A stretch of 36,973 nucleotides of DNA. Origin: Chloroflexota bacterium (lineage in GTDB: Bacteria; Chloroflexota; Anaerolineae; B4-G1; SLSP01). Under the pieces are notes generated by a model. It saw nothing but the letters and a program-made list of their open reading frames with translations, had not been told where the DNA came from and did no database searches. The translations under genes and the position numbers were made by a program. The stretch covers positions 1-36,973 of the forward strand of contig JAIOAX010000045.1 in NCBI GenBank assembly GCA_019873645.1. The letters run 5' to 3'. Positions within the stretch are counted from its first letter, which is position 1. Each line of letters begins with the position of its first letter. Below are positions 1-6,185 of the stretch, piece after piece.

Positions 1-1
1 C

Positions 2-106
2 CGTTGGCACTGGCGTCATCAACGGGCGGATACTTTGCAGCACCTGGAAGACTCGTGGGCTGCCGAAAATACCTCACCACTTGTTAATGTGCCAATTTTA
101 CTATAA
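2..106 (+). CDS. possible 3' end of an unidentified gene
   Basis: The second forward frame is open from the window edge to a TAA at 104-106, giving about 34 residues that begin Arg-Trp-His-Trp-Arg-His-Gln. I recognise no family, and a stretch this short can be open by chance. It may be the tail of a gene entering from the left. Nothing else between here and 356 looks coding; that stretch holds only the inverted repeat at 215-250. Confidence 0.15.
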   Translation, partial: RWHWRHQRADTLQHLEDSWAAENTSPLVNVPILL

Positions 107-214
107 TGCGTTAGAATGTTATCGGCGATTGAGCAGATTATACCGCAAAAAGCGGACAACGTAGGCCAATAGCTCACATCCGCGTTCTCTGATCTGAAAA
201 CAAGGGGGCGACGA

Positions 215-250
215 CAGACCTGACAGGTCTTCTGAGACCTGTCAGGTCTG
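215..250. repeat. perfect 16-bp inverted repeat, 4-nt loop
   Basis: CAGACCTGACAGGTCT (215-230) and its exact reverse complement (235-250) are separated by TCTG. Each arm is itself nearly palindromic around CCTGACAGG. The element sits in a non-coding stretch. No T-run follows on either strand, so a classical intrinsic terminator is not the best reading. A dispersed palindromic repeat or a protein-binding site fits better. Confidence 0.85.
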
Positions 251-356
251 TTGGCCGTAGGGTACTGCATCTTCATAACTTCATAGTGCTCCTGGCGCAT
301 AGTGACAGCGGTAAAAGCCGCCTCCGTCTTGAAATGAACTCTTCAGGCAAACTGAC

Positions 357-385
357 TTGACGATTTTCCCAATATGGACTAAGAT
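357..385 (+). promoter_or_regulatory. sigma70-like promoter for the Thr/Pro-rich lipoprotein gene
   Basis: TTGACG (357-362) and TAAGAT (380-385) are separated by 17 bp. The predicted transcription start lies near 392, leaving a leader of about 48 nt before the ATG at 440. Sequence match only. Confidence 0.45.
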
Positions 386-439
386 AAAATCGAAGGGTTG
401 AGTTCACAATTATAAGTTCTTTCTGAAAGGAGGGTCGCC

Positions 440-1186
440 ATGAGAAGGCAAAACCGGATTGTTGCCGGTCTGAGAATAGCCGTTGGCATGCTGTTGTTGT
501 TGGCCTGTAGCTTGAATCCAACGACGCCGACACTGCCTATCGCTGAAACTGCCACCCTCTACCCGACGTACACGCCTTACCCAACCTACACCCCCTACCC
601 CACAGACACACCGGAGCCTTTGCCCACATTCACGCCCTATCCAACCTATACCCCCTACCCCACATATACGCCGGCTCCTACAGATACACCGCGTCCCACA
701 GATACGCCTTATCCTACAGATACCCCCACGCCACAGCCTACGGCAACGTACACACCTCAACCGCGCCCGACAAGGACGCCCGGACCTACCGCCACGAGCG
801 CGCCGCCGACCAATCTGAAAAGCATCCTGTATCAGACGATGGTCAATACGCGGACCGCGCTTGAGCGTTTTGGCGGTATGATTGACGTGGCTTTAGGCCA
901 AGGCTATGTCAATTGCCAAGAGGTTGTTGATCGCTTTGATCAATTAGCTGCCTCACCGACTTACGATGTCAGCGGGCAAGACAGCAACGTTCAAGCGGCC
1001 TACAATCAATACCGCCAGGCAGTGGCGACTTTCACGCAAGGGGCTAAAGATATGGCGCAAAACTGCCGTGACTTTTTAGCCAACCCTAAGCCGGGCAGCA
1101 TTCCGTTCCAACAGTGGGGCGTCGCCCGACAACGGGTCAATGACGCAATCGGGATCCTGAACGCGGCTATTCCGCTTGTCCAGTAG
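440..1186 (+). CDS. Thr/Pro-rich lipoprotein of unknown function
   Basis: A 248-residue predicted lipoprotein. The hydrophobic segment Met17-Ala22 ends in a lipobox (Leu-Leu-Ala-Cys) with Cys23 as the lipidation site. Residues about 28-125 are a low-complexity stalk dominated by Tyr-Pro-Thr, Thr-Pro and Thr-Asp-Thr-Pro units, likely an extended spacer. Residues about 128-248 form a small, probably helical domain with two cysteines (in VNCQE and QNCRD) that I cannot assign to a family. The start is supported by a GGAGG site at about 429-433. The stalk architecture recurs in the proteins at 1300-2088 and 5252-6169. Function unknown; an extracytoplasmic sensor or binding role is possible but not shown. 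Confidence 0.85.
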   Translation: MRRQNRIVAGLRIAVGMLLLLACSLNPTTPTLPIAETATLYPTYTPYPTYTPYPTDTPEPLPTFTPYPTYTPYPTYTPAPTDTPRPTDTPYPTDTPTPQPTATYTPQPRPTRTPGPTATSAPPTNLKSILYQTMVNTRTALERFGGMIDVALGQGYVNCQEVVDRFDQLAASPTYDVSGQDSNVQAAYNQYRQAVATFTQGAKDMAQNCRDFLANPKPGSIPFQQWGVARQRVNDAIGILNAAIPLVQ

Positions 1187-1299
1187 AACGGCGTTCGCTC
1201 TCGTAACAGGCCAGGAACTGCTTCAGTTCTTGCCCGAGGGCCGGATGATGCAGGCTCTCAAAGCCAACGCCTGATATACGAAACCAGTCAATCGGCCTT

Positions 1300-2088
1300 T
1301 CACTGGCTGTTGCGGTCGCGCACCTCTACGCGGACATGGGTGAATCCCAGGGAGCGCAGGAAGTTCTCCATATACACAATGCCGGTCGCCTGAGCTTTGT
1401 CGAGGATGTCGCGCTCCAACGCCCAACTCACCAGTTGTTGCTCGGCCAGGCGGCGCGCTGCCGTCTCCAGATCGGGATCGGGACGGCGCAGCAACCCTGT
1501 CTCACGCTCGTAGACAAAGGTTTTCTCGTTGTCAATGCGACTGTAGAGGATTTCCGGCGGCGGCAGGAAGATCAGCACCGTCGTCCCGATCACCACAATA
1601 TCATCCTCTGTCACCTTCGTCAAGTCAAAGCCGGCGACCACTTCCCCCTCGGCGATTAGCATCAGGCGGTCGCGGGAGAGGCGTTCCAGGAGACCTGTCG
1701 GTTCGTCCTCAACCCGCACGATGTCGCGCATGGTGTACTGGACGGTCTCAAGGCGTCCGAAGGCGTTGATGCCGGTGATGATGGCAATCGGCGTGGGGGT
1801 AGGCGTGGACGTTGGTGTAGGCGTAGCAGTAGGTGAAGGCGTGATCGTCGGTGTGGGAATGGGAGTTGGCGTCGCGGTCGGCATTGGGGTGCGGGTGGGA
1901 CGCGGCGTTGGCAAGGGACGGGTCGGCGTGGGTGGGAGTAGCGTGGGCGTCGGTGCACTCATCTGTGTCCGGCGCTGGAGCAGGGTGACGCCGCCCACAA
2001 TGCCCAACGTCAGGCACACGACGACCACGACCAGCAGCGCAAGCTGCCAGAGTGGCCAACCTCGAATTTCACGCTGTAATAGCCTCAT
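1300..2088 (-). CDS. membrane-anchored DUF4230 protein with Thr/Pro stalk
   Basis: This 262-residue protein has a short basic N-terminus, one TM helix at about residues 16-38, a Thr/Pro-rich stalk at about 45-100 and a C-terminal domain at about 101-255. The C-terminal domain matches the DUF4230 pattern: a YTMRDIVRVE-type strand, then GEVVAGFDLTKV, a run ending in FLPPPEIL, and a late conserved Asp/Glu-rich helix. DUF4230 proteins are membrane-attached and uncharacterised; no enzymatic role is established. The ATG is preceded by GGAG at a 5-nt spacing. The gene lies downstream of the CHAT/FGE-like gene on the same strand, separated by 115 bp that carry two short tandem arrays. Confidence 0.85.
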   Translation of the reverse strand: MRLLQREIRGWPLWQLALLVVVVVCLTLGIVGGVTLLQRRTQMSAPTPTLLPPTPTRPLPTPRPTRTPMPTATPTPIPTPTITPSPTATPTPTSTPTPTPIAIITGINAFGRLETVQYTMRDIVRVEDEPTGLLERLSRDRLMLIAEGEVVAGFDLTKVTEDDIVVIGTTVLIFLPPPEILYSRIDNEKTFVYERETGLLRRPDPDLETAARRLAEQQLVSWALERDILDKAQATGIVYMENFLRSLGFTHVRVEVRDRNSQ

Positions 2089-2120
2089 AGCAACTCCATT
2101 CAGTCTATTCCGAAAATGGT

Positions 2121-2194
2121 CAGCAGATTAAGCAGATTGAGCAGATTTATGCAACAATTGAAACTAATCCGTTCAAATCCGTTTAATCCGTTGA
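2121..2194. repeat. two adjacent 9-bp-period arrays (GCAGATTRA and AATCCGTTN)
   Basis: Three tandem 9-mers GCAGATTAA, GCAGATTGA and GCAGATTTA occupy 2123-2149. About 17 bp later AATCCGTTC, AATCCGTTT and AATCCGTTG occupy about 2166-2193. Both lie between the CHAT/FGE-like gene and the DUF4230 gene. The first unit recurs at 5184-5200, 33950-33965 and, as a single copy, around 133-142. The two arrays do not pair with each other, so this site lacks the mirrored hairpin seen elsewhere. Confidence 0.8.
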
Positions 2195-2203
2195 CATGCA
2201 TTT

Positions 2204-4201
2204 TCATGCTGGGTTGAGCGTGTCGCTCATGATGTCTGTTGACAAAAGTGCTACCCGGAAGCCTACATACCAGGCCACACTGTCGGGACGCAAGCGGTTG
2301 CGGCAAGCGCAGCGGGCGGTGTCACGGGTATAGTTGAATGAGCCACCGCGTAACACGCGCCGCACATTGACCCCCGCTTCCATGTTCTCGCGCCCATCGG
2401 TCGGATCGTAAGGGTATTTGTATTGCGGTTCAAGTTCACCGTCCCCCCACAAACTGCGCGTCCACTCCCAGACATTCCCGAGCATGTCCAGCACACCGTA
2501 GGGGCTGGCTCCCAAAGGGTAAGCCGTCACCGGTGTCGTGGCGTTGCGGCGATTCTCGTAGGTGTTGCAACGCTTGCCATCCCACAAATTGCCCCATGGG
2601 TAGATGCGTCCATCCGTGCCCCGTGCGGCTTTCTCCCATTCAGCTTCACTCGGCAAAGTATAGGGTCTGTTGGTCACAGAAGCAAGCCAGCGACAGTAAG
2701 CGAGCGCATCATACCAGGAGACGCTGACAACCGGATGATCGGCCTGCCCGTCAGGAAATGCACCGTCGGCCCAGTATACCGGGGGATGATGTCCTGTCGC
2801 CTGTACGAAGTCAAGATACTGGCGATTCGTCACCGGTGTCTTCGCCAGATAGTAAGCCGGGAGCGTCAAGGTATGTCGGGGTTGCTCGTCAGCCGGTGCA
2901 AACTCAGCCCCGCGCGGATCGCTGCCCATCACAAATTCCCCCGCCGGAATCAAAATCATCTCCGGGTCAAAGGGGGTGCGAGTGGCGGGTTGTGGGCCAT
3001 AGGGTGTGGGTTGTGGGGTATGGGTTGTGGGTTGTGAGCTATGGGTTACGGGTTGCGGGACCAAGGGTACTGAGGGCTGAGGACTAAGGATTGACGACTG
3101 AGGACTAAACAACCTCCCATCCGTCGCACGCATATACAGCACCGGAACGCCCCACTCTACCGAACGTGACGCAATACTGATCGCCTGACGAGCCTCGGAC
3201 GTCGCCGTATCCACAGGCAAACCATCGGCCAGTGCCTCGTAGAACACCCGCGCGAATTCAACGGCGGCGCGGTCGGTGATGGGATACTGCATCGCCAGCA
3301 CTGCCGGAAGCCCGCGGCGCACCAGAATTGCAGCGGCGCTGGAAAAAACATCCTGCACGCTGCCCCGCCCCCCTTCACAGGCGTTGAAAATTGCCAGGCG
3401 CAGGCTGTGATGATCCGCCAGCAACCTTCCTAACTGCGTTGCACTCAAACGCTGCGCCGCGCCGGTTTCGTCAGCCAGCGTCACGAACCCCTCGTCGGTT
3501 GCCCGGTCAAATCCACCGTGCCCGATAAAGTGAAAAATATGCCACGGCCCATGGCGCATAGCGCGTTGCAAATCGCGCCAGGTCTGCCCTTCAAGCCAGG
3601 TCAATGTGACCAAACCCGCCCGGCACAAACCGTCCAACGCGGCTTCCATACGCCTTTTCTCCGCCGTCACGTCCAACGGCGGCGAGTCCGGGGGACTTAC
3701 TGCCATGCCCAGGATACGCAACGGCAATTCGGCCTGTAACGGCGCCACAGGCTGTGGCAATTCGAGATAGCGTACGAGCGGCGTATTGCGTGAAAGGCAT
3801 ACATACTCGGCATTGCGTGGATCGTAGGCAAACTCCCATGGCAGGGCGGCCAGCTCCGGCGGTTGCAGGCGCAATTTGAGGCGCAAACCTCTGTTCTGTG
3901 CCATCGCTTCCCGCCGACTCACATCGTAGCGGCTGCGCACTTCGCCAGGGAACAACACCTCAAACAGCGCACGGCCAAAATCCTGCACGGCACGCTCCTC
4001 CGGCGTGAGCGTCTGGCGGCGAATCCCGCCAGCGCGCAGCAGGGCAATTTGAAGCGCCTGAAGGCGGTTTTCCAGCTCCAATTCGCCAAAGGGGAACTCA
4101 ATTTTTTCACGGGCCTCACCTGCCGGAGAACGCAGTACCGTCACCGGGTATAGATGTCCCTCGCCCAGACCAATTTCTAACTCGAAATCTAAGTAGTCCA
4201 A
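2204..4201 (-). CDS. CHAT caspase-like protease fused to an FGE-like (SUMF1) domain
   Basis: A 665-residue protein. After an N-terminal region (1-155) comes a CHAT domain (about 160-365) with the caspase-type dyad: His228 in HFIGHGG and Cys275 in FNACEGG. A heptapeptide-repeat linker (366-407) follows, then an FGE-sulfatase/C-type-lectin-fold domain (about 412-652) with the usual MILIPAGEFVMGS start, LPSEAEWEKAARG, GNVWEW and RVLRGGSF blocks. The cysteine pair of true formylglycine-generating enzymes is not recognisable at the expected place; only Cys631 and Cys633 are nearby. Formylglycine synthesis is therefore unlikely, and a binding or substrate-docking role is more plausible. There is no signal peptide, so it is probably cytoplasmic. 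The start is TTG at 4201 behind a GGGGAT-rich site; no in-frame ATG exists upstream. CHAT/FGE fusions occur widely in multicellular or filamentous bacteria. The target is unknown. Confidence 0.9.
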   Translation of the reverse strand: MDYLDFELEIGLGEGHLYPVTVLRSPAGEAREKIEFPFGELELENRLQALQIALLRAGGIRRQTLTPEERAVQDFGRALFEVLFPGEVRSRYDVSRREAMAQNRGLRLKLRLQPPELAALPWEFAYDPRNAEYVCLSRNTPLVRYLELPQPVAPLQAELPLRILGMAVSPPDSPPLDVTAEKRRMEAALDGLCRAGLVTLTWLEGQTWRDLQRAMRHGPWHIFHFIGHGGFDRATDEGFVTLADETGAAQRLSATQLGRLLADHHSLRLAIFNACEGGRGSVQDVFSSAAAILVRRGLPAVLAMQYPITDRAAVEFARVFYEALADGLPVDTATSEARQAISIASRSVEWGVPVLYMRATDGRLFSPQSSILSPQPSVPLVPQPVTHSSQPTTHTPQPTPYGPQPATRTPFDPEMILIPAGEFVMGSDPRGAEFAPADEQPRHTLTLPAYYLAKTPVTNRQYLDFVQATGHHPPVYWADGAFPDGQADHPVVSVSWYDALAYCRWLASVTNRPYTLPSEAEWEKAARGTDGRIYPWGNLWDGKRCNTYENRRNATTPVTAYPLGASPYGVLDMLGNVWEWTRSLWGDGELEPQYKYPYDPTDGRENMEAGVNVRRVLRGGSFNYTRDTARCACRNRLRPDSVAWYVGFRVALLSTDIMSDTLNPA
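2987..3112. repeat. in-frame array of 18 heptanucleotides inside the CHAT/FGE-like gene
   Basis: Read on the plus strand, the stretch divides into 7-bp units without phase loss: GGGTTGT, GGGCCAT, AGGGTGT, GGGTTGT, GGGGTAT, GGGTTGT, GGGTTGT and so on, grading into TGAGGAC and TAAGGAT units near 3071-3105. Eighteen units equal 126 bp or 42 codons, so the frame is kept. The protein sees six heptapeptides of the form xxPQPxx (residues 366-407) as a Pro/Gln linker between the protease and FGE-like domains. Confidence 0.85.
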
Positions 4202-4233
4202 ATCCCCATCCCCTACAATTTGCGTTTGCTTTA

Positions 4234-4261
4234 ATTATACGAAGTCCAACGAATTTTCCAA
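4234..4261 (-). promoter_or_regulatory. sigma70-like promoter for the CHAT/FGE-like gene
   Basis: On the minus strand TTGGAA (4261-4256) and a perfect TATAAT (4239-4234) are separated by 16 bp. The predicted start is near 4227, giving a leader of about 25 nt before the TTG codon at 4201. The 179-bp gap 4202-4380 separates this gene from the divergent FAH-family gene. Confidence 0.5.
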
Positions 4262-4380
4262 CTCGCAATTTACGAATATACTTAACATCAACCATCGCTC
4301 ATCTGAAACAGATTGCTCAACTTGCAAACGCGAATGTGCCAACTTTCAAACAATCATTTTTTTAAGGAGAACAGCATACT

Positions 4381-5160
4381 ATGACAACGCAAACATCATC
4401 GCGCTTAGTACGGGTATACGATCAGGGGAAAATTGTATGGGCTATTGTAGAAGACGAAACCGTCTACCGGCTGGAAGGTTCCCCCTACACAAACGGTATG
4501 CGCAGTACGCCGTTGGGGACACCGGCAACACTCAAGCTGCTGCCGCCGGTCTGTCCCACAAAAATCGTCTGTGTAGGGCGCAATTACGTAGCGCATGCCG
4601 CCGAGCACGGCGCCGAAGTACCGGCCGAGCCGCTGCTTTTCCTCAAGCCGCCAAGCAGCGTTATCGGGCCAGAAGACGCCATCGTTATTCCGGCGCTCTC
4701 GCAGCGTGTAGAGCATGAGGCCGAGCTGGCCGTAGTCATCGGAAAACGCTGCCGCAACGTCGCGCCGGAAGAGGCATGGGATTATGTGTTGGGCGTCACG
4801 TGCGGCAACGATGTAACCGCGCGCGACTTGCAACGCAAAGATGGACAATGGACGCGCAGCAAAGGCTTTGACACCTTCTGCCCCATCGGGCCGTGGATTG
4901 TGACAGGGCTACGCGAAACAGATATCGCCGACCTGAGCGTCGTTTGTCGCGTCAACGGCAAGGTGCGGCAGGAAGGGCGCACAAGCCAGATGGTGTTCTC
5001 GCCGACGACGCTCATTGCTTACGCCGCTGCCGTAATGACGCTGGAACCCGGCGATGTACTGCTCACCGGCACGCCGGCCGGTGTCGGCATCCTGACGCCC
5101 GGCGATGTGGTGGAAGTGGAAATTGAAGGGATTGGCGTATTACGCAATCCCGTGCGCTAA
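4381..5160 (+). CDS. fumarylacetoacetate hydrolase (FAH) family protein
   Basis: A 259-residue cytoplasmic enzyme of the FAH superfamily, which cleaves or isomerises beta-diketo or enol acids in aromatic and sugar-acid degradation. The fold core spans about 55-257. KIVCVGRNYVAHAAEHG opens the catalytic domain. EHEAELAVVIG carries the conserved Glu pair, and GNDVTARDLQ supplies a metal-ligand Asp. KGFDTFCPIGPW and LTGTPAGVG complete the family signature. An N-terminal segment of about 55 residues precedes it, as in the 2-hydroxyhepta-2,4-diene-1,7-dioate isomerase/oxaloacetate decarboxylase-like branch. The exact substrate cannot be read from sequence. AAGGAGA lies a few bases before the ATG. 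A weak TTTTCC/TATACT pair at 4254-4282 could be its promoter. It stands alone, with no pathway partners nearby. Confidence 0.9.
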   Translation: MTTQTSSRLVRVYDQGKIVWAIVEDETVYRLEGSPYTNGMRSTPLGTPATLKLLPPVCPTKIVCVGRNYVAHAAEHGAEVPAEPLLFLKPPSSVIGPEDAIVIPALSQRVEHEAELAVVIGKRCRNVAPEEAWDYVLGVTCGNDVTARDLQRKDGQWTRSKGFDTFCPIGPWIVTGLRETDIADLSVVCRVNGKVRQEGRTSQMVFSPTTLIAYAAAVMTLEPGDVLLTGTPAGVGILTPGDVVEVEIEGIGVLRNPVR

Positions 5161-5172
5161 ACAGTTTTCAGG

Positions 5173-5244
5173 ATCAGCAGGTTAAGCAGATTGAGCAGAT
5201 TTTTTGGAACAGGCATGTGAATTTGTTTCAATAGCTCAATCTGC
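5173..5244. terminator. 9-bp array with inverted arm between convergent genes
   Basis: CAGGTTAAG, CAGATTGAG and CAGATTTTTT form a 9-bp-period array (about 5178-5204). GCAGATTGAGC at 5186-5196 is the exact reverse complement of GCTCAATCTGC at 5234-5244, an 11-bp stem with a 37-nt loop. It lies between the convergent FAH-family gene (ends 5160) and the Thr/Pro-rich gene (ends 5252). A bidirectional transcription stop or 3'-end stabiliser is a reasonable inference, but the hairpin lacks the compact form of a classical intrinsic terminator. Confidence 0.5.
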
Positions 5245-5251
5245 CGCCGTC

Positions 5252-6169
5252 TTATGGACGTGGAGGGACGTTTGGCGTCGGCGTGGGCGGCGGCGGCTCG
5301 GTTGGGGGACGCGGCGGTAGATTCGTCGGCACGGGCGTGGGCGTAAAAGTCGGCGTGGGCGTGAACGTCGGTGTGGGGGTAAAGGTCGGCCGCGGCGTAG
5401 CCGTAAATGTGGGTGTCAGCGTCGGCGTCAACGTTGGCGTAGGGGTGCGCGTCGGCGTTCGGGTCGGGGTCGGCGTTGGCGTCGGCGTGGCCGTCGGTGT
5501 CTGAGTTGGCGTCGGGGTCGGGGTAGGCGTGGGCGTCGAGGTGGCCGTCGGCGTCTGAGTTGGCGTCGGGGTAGGCGTGACCGTCGGCGTCTGAGTTGGC
5601 GTCGGGGTAGGCGTGACCGTCGGGGTTAAGGTAGGTAGCGGCGTCTGGGAGGGTGTCAATGTGATAGCCGGTGGCTTCGGCGTCGCCGGCGGCTTCGGCG
5701 TATCGGTCGGCAACGGCGTATCGGTCGGCAGCGCCGTCGGCGTGGGCGTGGCCGAGGGGCGCGGCGTTCGCGTTGGGGTAGCCGTCGGCGTGGAGGTAGG
5801 CGTCGGTGTGGGCGTAGCCGTTGGCGTGGGTGTGGGTGTAGGTGACGGGAAGAACGCCAGCGGTGGGACCGGCTCCGAGAGCAGCTCTTCTTCCGGCGGA
5901 CTTAGCAGTTCCGCCGGCGGCACATACGGCTGAATATCTTCTTCCAACGGCTCAAAAACATAATCCGCAGAAGGGGGCTGGTAGTTCAGTTCGGGGTCAA
6001 TATCCGGGCGCATGCTTCCGTCAACTTCCCAAAATGCCTGCGGGCGCAAGGCCACCGAGGCCGTCAAGAAGAGGCAGGCAAAACTGATCCCCAAAAGTAC
6101 GGCCAAAGAAAGGGCGTCTTCCAGGGTATGGCGTTCATGCCGGCGTCCCAAAGCCCTGACTTCTGCCAT
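5252..6169 (-). CDS. single-TM protein ending in a ~200-residue Thr/Pro tail
   Basis: A 305-residue protein of unknown function. One TM helix (about 19-41) follows a charged N-terminus. An acidic, Pro-rich stretch (about 48-105) then leads into a Thr/Pro tail from about residue 108 to the end, built mainly of Thr-Pro dipeptides with Ala, Ser, Leu or Val substitutions. Unlike the other two stalked proteins here, it has no globular domain after the stalk. AGGGAG lies 3 nt before the ATG. The gene starts 16 bp after the histidine kinase stop on the same strand, so co-transcription is likely. It could be a cell-wall-spanning rod or a mucin-like surface protein. Confidence 0.8.
   Translation of the reverse strand: MAEVRALGRRHERHTLEDALSLAVLLGISFACLFLTASVALRPQAFWEVDGSMRPDIDPELNYQPPSADYVFEPLEEDIQPYVPPAELLSPPEEELLSEPVPPLAFFPSPTPTPTPTATPTPTPTSTPTATPTRTPRPSATPTPTALPTDTPLPTDTPKPPATPKPPAITLTPSQTPLPTLTPTVTPTPTPTQTPTVTPTPTPTQTPTATSTPTPTPTPTPTQTPTATPTPTPTPTRTPTRTPTPTLTPTLTPTFTATPRPTFTPTPTFTPTPTFTPTPVPTNLPPRPPTEPPPPTPTPNVPPRP
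5268..5846. repeat. hexanucleotide-periodic Thr/Pro-coding low-complexity tract
   Basis: On the plus strand this tract is a near-continuous run of GGCGTN/GGGGTN hexamers, complementary to Thr-Pro codons. Larger units are duplicated: a segment reading GTCGGCGTCTGAGTTGGCG recurs three times around 5544-5605. The pattern suggests recent slippage or unequal crossing-over. The strand bias is extreme, with G and T on the plus strand. Confidence 0.8.
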
Positions 6170-6185
6170 ACACTCCCTGGCCTCT

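Noticed and set aside
19..300. 93-residue minus-strand frame near the left edge
   Set aside because: It reads through the 16-bp perfect inverted repeat, has no ribosome-binding site and no recognisable domain.
1187..1299. Minus-strand protein-like stretch containing GFESLHHPALGQELKQFL
   Set aside because: It looks like coding sequence, but an in-frame stop lies upstream and no start codon is available. It may be a relic; I cannot name the family.
2204..3000. FGE/C-type-lectin fold as a diversity-generating retroelement target
   Set aside because: No reverse transcriptase, template repeat or near-duplicate of the 3' end of the gene is visible in the window.
5283..5933. Plus-strand frames reading Val-Gly repeats opposite the Thr/Pro tail
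   Set aside because: They are the complement of Thr-Pro codons, and their starts lack a ribosome-binding site. The minus frame has a TM anchor and fits the kinase operon.
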